64,000 nucleotides of DNA from Methylobacterium terricola (GCF_006151805.1 NZ_VDDA01000001.1:248001-312000), one strand, 5' to 3'; positions 45,265-53,933 are shown, counted from the first letter of the stretch. Notes: generated from the sequence alone by a model not told the origin. Program-made: numbers and translations.

Positions 45265-45939
45265 CTACGGCAGGCCGCGCCGCAAGGCGGAGCTGGCATA
45301 GCCGTCGAGCAGGTCCTGGGGATCGCGGTAGATCGCCAGGCAGCCGGCCTCGCTCAAGCGCGCCTCGGGGAAGCCGCCGCACAGGACGCCGATCACCGGC
45401 AGCCCCGCCTTCACGGCGGCCTCGGCGTCGTAGGGCGAATCGCCGATTACCAGGGCCTGGCCCCGGGTCGGGTGGCCGAGCCGCGCGAGCGCCGCCTCGA
45501 AGATGTCCGGATGCGGCTTCGAGCGCTCGGCCTCATCGGAATTGGTCGCCACGTCGACGAGGTCACGAATGCCGGCGATCTCCTGGTAGCGCTCGACCTC
45601 CTCGGCCTTGCCCGACGAGGCCAGCGCCAGGACGTGGCCCTCCGCCTTCAGCCGCTCGAACAGGTCCCGCACGCCCGGGAACGGCTTCACCTTGGCCAGG
45701 TATTTGTCCTTGAACAGCGCCGAGCGGAATTTTTCGATCGTCTCGCCCTCCCGCTCCAGGCGCTCCTCGGGCACGAAGACCGGCATCAGCTGGTCGCCGC
45801 CCTTGCCGATCTGGCTGCGGACCTCGTCCTGCGGCACGTCGAGGCCGAAGGCGCGGAAGGCTTCGGACCAGGCCGCGGCGTGCAGATCGACGCTGTCGAG
45901 CAGGGTCCCGTCGATGTCGAAGATCAGGTTGCGGATCAT
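45265..45939 (-). CDS. HAD-superfamily phosphatase (phosphoglycolate phosphatase-like)
   Basis: A 224-residue HAD hydrolase. Motif I is FDIDGTLLDS with nucleophile Asp8 and Asp10, the cap domain is helical (subclass I), motif II is LALASSG, and motif IV reads VIGDSPYDAEAAVKAG. The layout is that of phosphoglycolate phosphatase or beta-phosphoglucomutase-like enzymes; the exact substrate is open. The ATG at 45937-45939 has GAGG 7 bases upstream. Confidence 0.87.
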   Translation of the reverse strand: MIRNLIFDIDGTLLDSVDLHAAAWSEAFRAFGLDVPQDEVRSQIGKGGDQLMPVFVPEERLEREGETIEKFRSALFKDKYLAKVKPFPGVRDLFERLKAEGHVLALASSGKAEEVERYQEIAGIRDLVDVATNSDEAERSKPHPDIFEAALARLGHPTRGQALVIGDSPYDAEAAVKAGLPVIGVLCGGFPEARLSEAGCLAIYRDPQDLLDGYASSALRRGLP

Positions 45940-46102
45940 GGCGGGGCCTCGTCTGTTGCAGCCAGGCACGAAAGCCATGCAAAGCGCCTGGGTTCCCGAG
46001 GATGCGAGCGGCGCGGCTGGTCTTCGGACGCCTCGGCCATTAGAGGTTCGTCAACGCCGCTCTCCGCCGGCAGGCGGGGCGGTCTTTGTGGAAGCGTGGG
46101 AA

Positions 46103-46474
46103 ATGCCGATGTCCGTCCTGTCCAGAGCCTGCCTCGTCGTGGCCGTGGCCGCGCTCGCCGGCGGCTGCATCCAAAACCCCCTCGGCCAGGTCGGCGGCGT
46201 GCTCCCGGCGGGCGATGTCGGCCCGCCGCCCTCCTTGCGCGGCGACGTGAAGCTGCCGGCCCGCAGCAGCGGCGACCTCGCCCAGGCGGCGACAGAGCCG
46301 ACCCGCCGTCTCAACCTCCCGTCGAGCACCCGCGGCAGCGACACCCTCAGCGCCCCGCCCCGGCGCATCCGCCGCGAGGAGATCGAGGGCGAGGGCGGCG
46401 CGAGCAGCACGAGCGGCGGCCTGTCGCCGACCATGGGGTCGGGCGGCTCGGTCGGGCTCGGCGGCAAGTTCTGA
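46103..46474 (+). CDS. Small putative lipoprotein
   Basis: A 123-residue protein with a short signal peptide (MPMSVLSRACLVVAVAALAGG) ending in a lipobox-like LAGGC with Cys22. The mature part is Pro/Ser/Gly-rich and probably disordered, ending in GSGGSVGLGGKF. No enzyme motif is visible. Two ATGs (46103 and 46109) could start it; GGAAG lies upstream of the first. It is probably an envelope-anchored protein of unknown function. Confidence 0.62.
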   Translation: MPMSVLSRACLVVAVAALAGGCIQNPLGQVGGVLPAGDVGPPPSLRGDVKLPARSSGDLAQAATEPTRRLNLPSSTRGSDTLSAPPRRIRREEIEGEGGASSTSGGLSPTMGSGGSVGLGGKF

Positions 46475-46484
46475 CGACGAGGGC

Positions 46485-47441
46485 CTAACCGGGCTCGGGC
46501 CCGGCGGCTTCCTGCGTCTCGCCGGCCTTCCGGTCCCGGGCGGCCTGCCGGGTCGCCTGCGCCCGGGCGGTCTCGCGGAGCCGCCGCAGGCGCTCCTCCA
46601 GGCCTGCGCGGGTCGCCGGCCACCAGCCGCGGCCGGTGGCGTCGGGCGCTGCCGCCGGCACCGTCTCGGCCAGCTCCGAGAAGGTCGGGATGCGCCACCA
46701 GCCCCAGACCAGGGGGCCGGGGGCGGTGATCCCGGAATAATGCGCCAGCGCCTCGGTCTCGGCGACGGGGGCGTCGTCGAGCGCCTCGAACACCACCACG
46801 CCGGCCTCCGCGGTTTCCACCGCCGCCCCGAGCGGCGGGGGATCGCCCCGGGGGACCGGGTGGCGGCGGCGCCGGCGCTCCGCCTCGGCGGCGGGGTTGC
46901 GGGCGGCCTCGCGCCGGGCCCGCCGCGCCGCCGGCTCGCTCGCCGCCGCCGCCTTCTCGATCACCCCCCAGACGTCCTTCAGCGCCTCGTAGGAGCGCCA
47001 GGGCACCCGCCAGGCCCGGATCTCCGGCGCCCAGGCGGCGAACGGGATGGTGCGCAGGGTATCGACCACGAGACGCGAATAGGGCGTGCGGACCACCAGG
47101 GCATCGGGACCGGCCTCGAGATAGGGGCTCTCCAGCGGCTCGAAGGCGTAGGCGTCGCGGCCCTTGTCGTCGCCGTAGGCGTCGAGCGCGGAGATCTCCC
47201 GGGCGATCCAGGCATCGGCCCGCTGCTCGGCGGTGGTGCCGGGCACGAACCAGCGGCGGAGCTTGCGCCGCCAGCGGGCGGTCGGGAACGTGTCCTTGAA
47301 GCGGGCGAGCAGGGCGCGGTCGAACGGCATCGCCACCAGCACGCCGGGGCGCTTGACCGTGCCGGGCGCCACGGCGAATCCCGCCCCGCGGGCGACCTCG
47401 CCGGCCGGCGCCCCCGATCCGTCCTGCTCCGCACCGCCCAT
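46485..47441 (-). CDS. Hypothetical protein with two HARP-like repeats
   Basis: A 318-residue soluble protein. Residues 119-160 (PYSRLVVDTLRTIPFAAWAP, then EIRAWRVPWRSYEALKDVW) resemble the HARP domain of SMARCAL1-type helicases, which binds forked DNA: strand, helix, I-P-x-x-x-x-W, then R-x-W-x-V-P and a second helix. Residues 39-82 (FDRALLARFKDTFPTARWRR, then KLRRWFVPGTT) repeat the same plan. The C-terminal half is Arg/Ala-rich coiled-coil-like, with a Trp-rich patch (LVWGWWRIPTFSEL). It has no helicase motifs. The start at 47439-47441 has GAGG upstream. The PRC-barrel gene lies 9 bases upstream on the same strand. Confidence 0.62.
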   Translation of the reverse strand: MGGAEQDGSGAPAGEVARGAGFAVAPGTVKRPGVLVAMPFDRALLARFKDTFPTARWRRKLRRWFVPGTTAEQRADAWIAREISALDAYGDDKGRDAYAFEPLESPYLEAGPDALVVRTPYSRLVVDTLRTIPFAAWAPEIRAWRVPWRSYEALKDVWGVIEKAAAASEPAARRARREAARNPAAEAERRRRRHPVPRGDPPPLGAAVETAEAGVVVFEALDDAPVAETEALAHYSGITAPGPLVWGWWRIPTFSELAETVPAAAPDATGRGWWPATRAGLEERLRRLRETARAQATRQAARDRKAGETQEAAGPEPG

Positions 47442-47450
47442 CGGCCCGCC

Positions 47451-47903
47451 TCAGATCGTCGGCGCGCGGCCGCCGTAATAATCGTCGAGGCGCCCGCCAT
47501 AGGACGGGTCGTTGAACGGGTCCTCGTCCGGGCCGTGCCGCGGCGCCCCCGCCAGGGTGTCGGCGTCGATGTCGATGACGTAGCCGCCGAGCCGCAGGTC
47601 GTAGGTCAGCGCCTTCCAGGGCACCGGGTGGTAATGCTCGCCGAAGCCCAGGAAGCCGCCGAAGGACAGGACCGCATACGCGACCTGGCCCGAGACCTTG
47701 TCGACCATGAAGTTGTAGACGCTGCCGAGATGCTGAGCCTCGCGGTCGTAGACGGCGGTGCCCTCGACCTTGTTCGAGGCGATCAGCCGCGGCGTCTCGT
47801 CGAGGGCGACGCCGTCGCCGGCGGGATCGAGCTGCATCGTGCCCGGCTCGCGCAAGGAGCGCTCGTTCGGGGAGGGACCTCCGCTGGGCAGGTCGGTCGG
47901 CAT
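47451..47903 (-). CDS. PRC-barrel domain protein
   Basis: A 150-residue protein with one PRC-barrel domain at about 40-120: PRLIASNKVEGTAVYDREAQ, GSVYNFMVDKVSGQVAYAVL, GFGEHYHPVPWKALTYD. PRC-barrels occur in the photosynthetic reaction centre H subunit, RimM and many stress-linked alphaproteobacterial proteins. The C-terminal tail is acidic and Tyr/Gly-rich. The gene precedes the HARP-like gene by 9 bases and may be cotranscribed with it. Confidence 0.85.
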   Translation of the reverse strand: MPTDLPSGGPSPNERSLREPGTMQLDPAGDGVALDETPRLIASNKVEGTAVYDREAQHLGSVYNFMVDKVSGQVAYAVLSFGGFLGFGEHYHPVPWKALTYDLRLGGYVIDIDADTLAGAPRHGPDEDPFNDPSYGGRLDDYYGGRAPTI

Positions 47904-47969
47904 GGCGTTCTCCGCTGCGAGAGGGACGGGACCCTGGGGGAACCGACCGGTTCGGCGACGGTTCCGCGC

Positions 47970-48458
47970 TCACCGCGCCGGCGCATCCCCCGCGCCCGTC
48001 CCCTGTCCGTCCTCCTGCTGCGTCTCGGCCACCTCGGTGCGCACGGTCCGGCTCGCCAGCATCATCTCGACCGCGAAGGCGGTGAGCGAGGCCAGCGTGC
48101 AGACGATCGCGGCGCCGAACAGCGAGAACAGCACGCTCGCCACCGCGGCGTCCCGCAGGGTGCCGACGAACAGGGTCAGGACCGCGCCGCAGATCGCCAC
48201 GCCGCCCAGAGCCGCGATCACCACCGCCACGTCGAGGGCGAGGCTGCGCCGGCGCAGGTCGCGCAGCCTCGCCTGGTCGCCGGGCCGCTCGGCGAGGCGG
48301 TCGGAGAGCTTCTCGACCTGGTCGGCGATGCGGGCGTGGCGGGTCGAGAAGACGTTGAGCAGCGTCGCGATGCCGGAGAGCAGGAAGACCGGCGTCAGCG
48401 CCACCTGGATGATGTGGGCGGTCGAATCGACCTGGGACGGATCGGCGGTGGGGAGCAT
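47970..48458 (-). CDS. DUF2721 family membrane protein
   Basis: A 162-residue protein with three membrane helices (about 15-36, 75-98 and 105-128). The family start IIQVALTPVFLLSGIATLLN and the helix-loop HARIADQVEKLSDRLAERPG are characteristic of DUF2721. Function unknown. A 66-base gap separates it from the PRC-barrel gene on the same strand. Confidence 0.82.
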   Translation of the reverse strand: MLPTADPSQVDSTAHIIQVALTPVFLLSGIATLLNVFSTRHARIADQVEKLSDRLAERPGDQARLRDLRRRSLALDVAVVIAALGGVAICGAVLTLFVGTLRDAAVASVLFSLFGAAIVCTLASLTAFAVEMMLASRTVRTEVAETQQEDGQGTGAGDAPAR

Positions 48459-48914
48459 GCGGAGCCGGGGAGAGAGGGAGCGGGCTTGCGCCGTGCGGCA
48501 GGCCGGGCCGGAGGGGAAGCCCGCCGCGATGTAGGGCGGCCCGGGCGGATGGCATCGTGCTGCGCGGGAACCCGGTCGATCGGCGCAAGTGTCGCGGCAA
48601 AGTCAGTTGAACAATGAGGAATCTTGTCCCAAAAGTACATCGATGGAGTATGTATTGTGCCGGACGGCCGCGGGAGGCCGGTCCGGGCGCGCGGTGCGTC
48701 GTCGTCCTTCTCCGGCCGACGGATTTTCAGGGATTGTCTCCTTTTCAGGAGATCCGATGCTGCGGGAGATCGCGGCTGCACTGCCTCACCGGCAACGATG
48801 CGTCTGGGGAAGCTTGACGGTGAGTGAGCGCAAAACTACTCATGCTCGCAAGGGTTGTGGAAATTCCCCTGGGCGGACGACGTGGCCCGGGGGCGCTGAT
48901 GGACGGAGACGTGC
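48459..48914. other. Divergent intergenic region
   Basis: About 450 bases between the DUF2721 gene and the PAS gene. The stretch from 48600 to 48660 is clearly A/T-richer and contains TTGAAC and TTGTCC boxes and a TATGTAT sequence, so a promoter is likely, though the spacing is not ideal for any one pair. Short open frames around 48614-48827 have no recognisable protein content. Confidence 0.4.
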
Positions 48915-49589
48915 GTGCGGGGAACGGATGGGGGACCGGCGGAGCTTCCGCCGGACGGGTTGGCGGTGGCCTGCGCGGCGCCTGACGCGGTCGCGACCTG
49001 GCAATGGGACATCGGCCGCAACGTCCTGTGCGGGGATGCCCGCATGGCGGCGCTCTACGAGGTCGAGCCGGCCGACCTGCGGAGCGGCGCGCCGGTCCCG
49101 CTCCTCCTCGCCCGCATCCACCCGGAGGACCGCGGGGCGGTGATCGCCCGCATCCGGCGGGCCGCCGACCAAGCCGGGTCCTACGTCGTTCCCTATCGGC
49201 TGCTGTCGCGGCAGGGCGCCGTGCGCTGGGTCCTGTCCTGCGGACGCTGCGCCCATGACGATGCGGGCCGGCCGACGGAAGGGCGAGGCGTCATCATCGA
49301 CCTGACCGACGGTCAATCCCCGAGGCGGGTTCGCACCCGCATCCAGGCCGAGGTCCCCCTCGCGGATCATCCGCTGGAGCGCGCCGCCGAACTCGGCCTC
49401 GCCCTGCGCGGCGCCGTCGATGCCTGCCACGATCCGTTCCTGCGCCGCCTCGCCGACATGCTCCTCCTGGAGATCGGCCGCCGCCTCGCCGCCGGGCAGG
49501 CGCCGGCGGCGTGGACGAATTTTACCGCCGCGCCGTCGAACGGATCCGTTCGACGGCGCAAGGCAAGCCCGAACGGGCGCCGGCGCTGA
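48915..49589 (+). CDS. PAS-domain protein
   Basis: A 224-residue protein with one PAS fold at about 25-135: ATWQWDIGRNVLCGDARMAA, RIHPEDRGAVIARIRRA, YRLLSRQGAVRWVLSCGR, GVIIDLTD. It is followed by a helical segment (LGLALRGAVDACHDPFLRRL) and a basic tail. There is no kinase, cyclase or phosphodiesterase domain, so it would be a single-domain sensor or adaptor. The start (GTG 48915) is uncertain. The C-terminal 20 residues overlap palindromic sequence and may be a drifted end. Confidence 0.6.
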   Translation: MRGTDGGPAELPPDGLAVACAAPDAVATWQWDIGRNVLCGDARMAALYEVEPADLRSGAPVPLLLARIHPEDRGAVIARIRRAADQAGSYVVPYRLLSRQGAVRWVLSCGRCAHDDAGRPTEGRGVIIDLTDGQSPRRVRTRIQAEVPLADHPLERAAELGLALRGAVDACHDPFLRRLADMLLLEIGRRLAAGQAPAAWTNFTAAPSNGSVRRRKASPNGRRR

Positions 49590-49604
49590 TGCGCCGGACG
49601 CCTT

Positions 49605-49624
49605 GGCATCGACGCGTCGATGCC
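49605..49624. repeat. Perfect 20-base palindrome
   Basis: GGCATCGACGCGTCGATGCC reads the same on both strands. It lies 15 bases after the PAS gene stop and may be part of a terminator or an operator. Confidence 0.6.
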
Positions 49625-49645
49625 GAGGCGCGAGGGTATGAGAGT

Positions 49646-49674
49646 ATCGCCCGATCGCAGGATGATCGGGCGAT
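49646..49674. terminator. Hairpin between the convergent PAS and putA genes
   Basis: ATCGCCCGATC and its exact complement are separated by a 7-base loop. Placed between two convergent stops, it can serve both directions. Confidence 0.5.
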
Positions 49675-49783
49675 GCGCGCGTCGCCGTTCCCGCGGGGCC
49701 TGCTCGACGCGGGGAGGGATCCCGGCTGGCGTCGCGCGGGCTTGTCCCCGGCCAACCCTGCGCGATGGGGGAGGGGGCGCGCC

Positions 49784-52700
49784 TCACCCCTCCATGGCGA
49801 TCAGCGCCGCGTCGCCTCCCGCCGCCGCGGTGTTCACCGTCACGGTCTGCTCGGTGGCGAAGCGGGTGAGGTAGTGCGGACCGCCGGCCTTCGGGCCGGT
49901 GCCGGACAGCCCATGGCCGCCGAAGGGCTGCACGCCGACCACCGCGCCGATCATGTTGCGGTTGACGTAGACGTTGCCGGTGGAGAGCCGCGACACCACC
50001 CGCTCCACCGTGGCGTCGATGCGGGAATGCACGCCGAGCGTCAGGCCGTAGCCTGTGGCCTCGATCGCGTCGAGCACCCGGTCGAACTCCGCGGCCTTGT
50101 AGCGGGCAACGTGCAGGACCGGTCCGAACACCTCTTCGGTCAGTGCCCCGGGGCCGGCGATCTCGTAGATCTGCGGTGCCACGAAATGGCCCTCGCCCGG
50201 GACCTCGCCGGCGTAATGGACCTTGGCGGACCGGCGCATCGCGGCGCCGTGGCGGTCGAGGCGGGTGCGCGCCTCGGCGTCGATCACCGGGCCGACATGG
50301 GTGGCAGGATCGCGGGGATCGCCCAGCCGCAGCTCGCGCGCGGCGCCCGCCACCATGCCGATCACCTTGTCGGCCACGTCCTCCTGGACCAGCAGCAGGC
50401 GAAGCGCCGAGCAGCGCTGGCCGGCGGAGCGGAAGGCCGACGTCACGACGTCGTCGGCGACCTGCTCGGGCAGCGCCGTGGCGTCGACCAGCATCGCGTT
50501 GATGCCGCCGGTCTCGGCGATCAGCGGGACGATCGGGCCGTCCTTGGCGGCGAGCGCCCGGTTGATGTGGCGCGCCACCTCGGTCGAGCCGGTGAAGACC
50601 ACGCCGGCGACGTCCCGATCCGCCACCAAGGCCGCCCCGACGGCGCCGTCGCCGGGCACGAGATGGAGCGCGCTCGCCGCGATGCCGGCCCGATGCAGCA
50701 GGCGCACGGCCTCGGCGGCGACCAGCGGCGTCTGCTCGGCGGGCTTGGCCACCACGGCGTTGCCGGCCATCAGGGCTGCCGCGACCTGGCCGACGAAGAT
50801 GGCGAGCGGGAAGTTCCACGGCGAGATCGCCACGAACACGCCGCGGCTGCGCAGGGTCAGGCGGTTGCTCTCGCCGGTCGGGCCCGGCAGGTTCTGGGGC
50901 GTGCCGAAGAGCTTCGTGCCTTGCGCCGCGTAGTAGCGGCAGAAATCCACCGCCTCGCGCAGCTCCGCCACGGCGTCGTCGAGGGTCTTGCCGGCCTCGG
51001 CCTGGAGCAGGTGGATGAGCCGGCCGCGCGCGGCCTCCATCGCGTCGGCAGCCCGCTCCAGAGCGGCGGCGCGCTCCTCGGGACGGACGCGCGCCCAGGC
51101 GGCCGCCCCCTTGCGGGCGGCGCGCATCGCCGCGACCGCGGTCTCGGGCGACGCCTCGACGACGGTGCCGACGATCGTGCGGGCATCGCTCGGACTCACC
51201 ACCACCCGCGACGTGCCGGCCTGCGTCACGCCGTCGATCACCGGCGCGGCCTCGGCCGGCTGCCGCGCCGCCGCCACCGCCTCGGTCAGGCGCTCCAGGG
51301 CCGCCCGGTCGCCGAGCTCGACGCCGGCGGAGTTGACCCGTTCCGGCGCGAACAGGTCGGCGGGGCGGCGGAGCTTGGCGTGCCGGGCGCGGTCGGGGTT
51401 GCCGATGCTCTCGGCCGGGCGGCGCAGCAGGCTCTCCACCGGGACGGCCGTATCGGCGGCCTGCGAGACGAAGGACGAGTTGGCGCCGTTCTCGAGCAGC
51501 CGCCGCACCAGATAGGCGAGGAGGTCGCGATGGCCGCCGACCGGCGCGTAGGTGCGGCAGGCCGCCCCCGGCACGCTGGCCAGCAGGCGGGCATAGAGCG
51601 CCTCGCCCATGCCGTGCAGGCGCTGGAACTCGTAGGTGCCGGCCTCCGGCCCGGCCCGCTCGACGATGGCCGCGACCGTGAGCGCGTTGTGGGTGGCGAA
51701 TTGCGGAAAGAGCCGCGGCCGGTGGGCCAGCATCCGCTCGGCCGCCGCCAGGTAGCTCAGGTCCGTCATGCTCTTGCGGGTGAAGACCGGGTAGTCGGGA
51801 AGACCCCGCTCCTGCGCCCGCTTCACTTCCGTATCCCAGTAGGCGCCCTTGACCAGGCGCACCATCAGCCGCCGGTCGAGGCGGGCGGCCAGATCCGCGA
51901 CGTGGTCGATGACGGCGAGGCAGCGCTTCTGGTAGGCCTGGACCGCGAGGCCGAAGCCGTCCCAGCCGGCGAGCGAGGGATCGCCGAGCACCGCCGCGAT
52001 CACGTCGAGGGAGAGTTCGAGCCGGTCCGCCTCCTCGGCATCGACCGTGAAGTTGAGGTCGTAGCTCTTCGCCGCCTGTGCGAGGCGCAGGAGCACCGGC
52101 ACCAGCTCCGCCATCACCCGGTCGCGACCGACGGCCTCGTAGCGCGGATGCAGCGCCGAGAGCTTGACCGAGATGCCTGGCCGGTCCGGCAGCGGCTTGT
52201 TGCCGGCCGCCCGCCCGATCGCCTCGATGGCGGCGGCGTAGGACTCCGCATAGGCCTTGGCGTCCTCGGCGGTGCGGGCGCCCTCGCCGAGCATGTCGAA
52301 GGAGTAGCGGTAGAGCCGGCCCTGCCCGCTCGCCGAGCGCTTGAGCGCCGCGTCGATCGTCTCGCCGAGCACGAAATGCCCGCCCATCACCCGCATCGCC
52401 TGACGGGCGGCCTGCCGCACGGCGGGAAGCCCCAGGCGCTTGGCGAGGCCGGCGAGGATGCCTTCCGGCGTATCGCCGGGCTGGATGATCCGGGCCGAGA
52501 GGCCGAGCGCCCAGGCCGAGGAGCGCACCAGCAGCGCCTCCGAGCGGGTGGCGTGCTGCTCGAAGCCGCCGAAGCGCAGCTTGTCCTCGATCAGCCGGTC
52601 GGCGGTGGCGGCATCCGGCACCCGCAGCAGGGCTTCCGCCAGCACCATCAGCGCCAGGCCCTCCTTGGTCGAGAGCGAGTATTCGCGCAGCATCGCCTCG

Positions 52701-52873
52701 ACGCCGCCGAGTCCCCCGGTCTCCTGCCGGATCGCACCGACGAGGTCGCGGGCGAGCGCATCGACCTTCGCCTCGCGCTCGGGGCTGAGGCTGGCCCGCT
52801 CGAGGAAGGTGCGCGCGAGGGCGGCGTCGTCGGGCGCGTAGGGGGCGTGGAAGACGGGGAGCGGGGCGGGCAT
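49784..52873 (-). CDS. putA: Bifunctional proline dehydrogenase / delta-1-pyrroline-5-carboxylate dehydrogenase
   Basis: A 1029-residue enzyme oxidising proline to glutamate in two steps. The FAD-binding proline dehydrogenase barrel covers about 100-440 (ISVKLSALHPRYEAVGRDRV, RLVKGAYWDTEVKRAQ, FATHNALTVAAI). The NAD-linked aldehyde dehydrogenase covers about 520-1000, with the catalytic Glu in AETGGINAMLVD and the catalytic Cys in FRSAGQRCSALRLL. It lacks the N-terminal ribbon-helix-helix DNA-binding domain of E. coli PutA, so it cannot repress its own gene. The divergent Lrp-type gene 119 bases away is the likely activator. Confidence 0.95.
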   Translation of the reverse strand: MPAPLPVFHAPYAPDDAALARTFLERASLSPEREAKVDALARDLVGAIRQETGGLGGVEAMLREYSLSTKEGLALMVLAEALLRVPDAATADRLIEDKLRFGGFEQHATRSEALLVRSSAWALGLSARIIQPGDTPEGILAGLAKRLGLPAVRQAARQAMRVMGGHFVLGETIDAALKRSASGQGRLYRYSFDMLGEGARTAEDAKAYAESYAAAIEAIGRAAGNKPLPDRPGISVKLSALHPRYEAVGRDRVMAELVPVLLRLAQAAKSYDLNFTVDAEEADRLELSLDVIAAVLGDPSLAGWDGFGLAVQAYQKRCLAVIDHVADLAARLDRRLMVRLVKGAYWDTEVKRAQERGLPDYPVFTRKSMTDLSYLAAAERMLAHRPRLFPQFATHNALTVAAIVERAGPEAGTYEFQRLHGMGEALYARLLASVPGAACRTYAPVGGHRDLLAYLVRRLLENGANSSFVSQAADTAVPVESLLRRPAESIGNPDRARHAKLRRPADLFAPERVNSAGVELGDRAALERLTEAVAAARQPAEAAPVIDGVTQAGTSRVVVSPSDARTIVGTVVEASPETAVAAMRAARKGAAAWARVRPEERAAALERAADAMEAARGRLIHLLQAEAGKTLDDAVAELREAVDFCRYYAAQGTKLFGTPQNLPGPTGESNRLTLRSRGVFVAISPWNFPLAIFVGQVAAALMAGNAVVAKPAEQTPLVAAEAVRLLHRAGIAASALHLVPGDGAVGAALVADRDVAGVVFTGSTEVARHINRALAAKDGPIVPLIAETGGINAMLVDATALPEQVADDVVTSAFRSAGQRCSALRLLLVQEDVADKVIGMVAGAARELRLGDPRDPATHVGPVIDAEARTRLDRHGAAMRRSAKVHYAGEVPGEGHFVAPQIYEIAGPGALTEEVFGPVLHVARYKAAEFDRVLDAIEATGYGLTLGVHSRIDATVERVVSRLSTGNVYVNRNMIGAVVGVQPFGGHGLSGTGPKAGGPHYLTRFATEQTVTVNTAAAGGDAALIAMEG

Positions 52874-52992
52874 CGGGGCGGGTCCGGGCTTGCTGACGAT
52901 TCTCAGCGTATTCGGCCTTTCGCCGCGCTTCGATGGCGCATATCCGGATTATGCCGCAGGATCGGCGGCGAAACCGCGCTTCGGTAGCGAGA
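52874..52992. promoter_or_regulatory. putA-putR divergent control region
   Basis: 119 bases with two short inverted repeats: GCATA-TCCGGAT-TATGC at 52938-52954 and GCTGA-CGATTC-TCAGC at 52892-52907. Their centres are about 46 bases apart, roughly four helical turns, which fits cooperative binding of an Lrp-type octamer. These are candidate PutR operators. Confidence 0.45.
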
Positions 52993-53457
52993 ATGACGGA
53001 CAGCCTCGACCGGGTCGACCGGCAGATCCTGCGGATCCTCCAGCGCGAGGGGCGGATCCCGAACGTGGAGCTGGCCGAGCGGGTCGGGCTGTCGCCGACC
53101 GCCACCGGCGAGCGGCTGCGGCGGTTGCAGAAGGACGGGGTGATCACCGGGTTCGGGGCGCGGCTCGATCCGCATCACCTCGGCCTGAGCCTGCTCGTCT
53201 TCGTCGAGGTCTCCCTCGACAAGACCACGCCCGACGCCTTCGCGCGCTTCGCGGCGGCGGTGCGGCGCGCGCCGGAAGTCCTGGAATGCCACATGGTCGG
53301 GGGTGGGTTCGACTACCTGGTCAAGGCCCGGGTCGCCGACATGCCGGCCTATCGGCGCTTCCTCGGCGAGGGGCTCCTGGGCTTGCCGGGGGTCAACAAC
53401 ACCCGGACCTACGCGGTGATGGAGGAGGTGAAGAGCGACGGGCTGCTCCCGGTCTGA
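52993..53457 (+). CDS. putR: Lrp/AsnC-family regulator, probable proline catabolism activator
   Basis: A 154-residue regulator. The N-terminal winged HTH (DRQILRILQREGRIPNVELA, ERVGLSPTATGERLRRLQ) is followed by the RAM ligand-binding domain (LSLLVFVEVSLDKTTPDAF, VLECHMVGGGFDYLVKARV). The divergent position next to putA matches PutR of other alphaproteobacteria, which switches on putA when proline is present. The ATG at 52993 is used; the frame continues 20 codons upstream into the control region. Confidence 0.88.
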   Translation: MTDSLDRVDRQILRILQREGRIPNVELAERVGLSPTATGERLRRLQKDGVITGFGARLDPHHLGLSLLVFVEVSLDKTTPDAFARFAAAVRRAPEVLECHMVGGGFDYLVKARVADMPAYRRFLGEGLLGLPGVNNTRTYAVMEEVKSDGLLPV

Positions 53458-53580
53458 ACCCGGGCCTTCCGGTCCGAACCCGGGCCTTGGCGTGATCCCA
53501 AGTTCCATGCGCGGCCTGCATGGCGCGGCTGCGACATAATGGAGCTTTGCAGCCCCTGCAGAGTTGGCAGAGGGCGCATC

Positions 53581-53667
53581 ATGTCGCACTCTGTCGTGAC
53601 TGAGCCGCCGCAGAGCGGCCCGACGGGAACGGAGGTACGCCGATGGTCAATCCGAACCGCTTGGTGA
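53581..53667 (+). CDS. Possible short upstream ORF overlapping the next gene
   Basis: A 28-codon frame starting at ATG 53581, with AGAGGG 7 bases upstream, and ending at TGA 53665-53667, 24 bases inside the following gene in another frame. Its placement suggests a leader peptide that couples translation to the 96-residue gene. The sequence itself is unremarkable, so it may be chance. Confidence 0.3.
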   Translation: MSHSVVTEPPQSGPTGTEVRRWSIRTAW

Positions 53668-53933
53668 AATCAGCCTGGATCGCCGCCGAAGTCTCGCGCG
53701 AGAAGTCCGAGAAGGTTCTGGTGGTGGAAGCCTATATCGCCGTCAGCCCGCTCGAGAGCGGCTACGATGCCGACCGCTACGGCCGCCTCGTCGAGGATGT
53801 GCGGCGGATCCTCGCCGACAATCCGGATATCGACCGCGCGTCGATCCTCAGCGTCCACCGCGAGTCGCGCTGTGCGGCGCTGTTCCGCCGGAGCGTGTGC
53901 GAGGAGGAACGGCGGCCCGAACTGGTGGCGTGA
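53643..53933 (+). CDS. Hypothetical protein
   Basis: A 96-residue soluble protein of unknown family. A strong ribosome binding site, GGAGG, is 7 bases before the ATG. The sequence alternates strand and helix (KVLVVEAYIAVSPLESGYDA, then DRYGRLVEDVRRILADNPDI and RASILSVHRESRCAALFRRS), suggesting a small alpha/beta fold, with two Cys near the end. It is flanked by a regulator and a repeat pair; no functional clue. Confidence 0.62.
   Translation: MVNPNRLVKSAWIAAEVSREKSEKVLVVEAYIAVSPLESGYDADRYGRLVEDVRRILADNPDIDRASILSVHRESRCAALFRRSVCEEERRPELVA

Noticed and set aside
46103..48458. Lipoprotein, HARP-like, PRC-barrel and DUF2721 genes as a defence island
   Set aside because: No nuclease, toxin, NTPase or mobile-element genes accompany them, and the lipoprotein is on the other strand. 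The grouping looks like ordinary accessory chromosome.
48840..53147. Very long open frame antisense to putA (over 1400 codons), and another on the plus strand across the same region
   Set aside because: Both exist only because the strong GC bias removes stop codons. Their translations are Arg/Pro/Gly/Ala-rich, with no domain, while putA fits a full family on the minus strand.
53452..53488. Direct repeat of CCGAACCCGGGCCTT at the end of putR
   Set aside because: Only two copies of a short GC-rich word partly inside the coding end; it most likely arose by local slippage and has no evident function.
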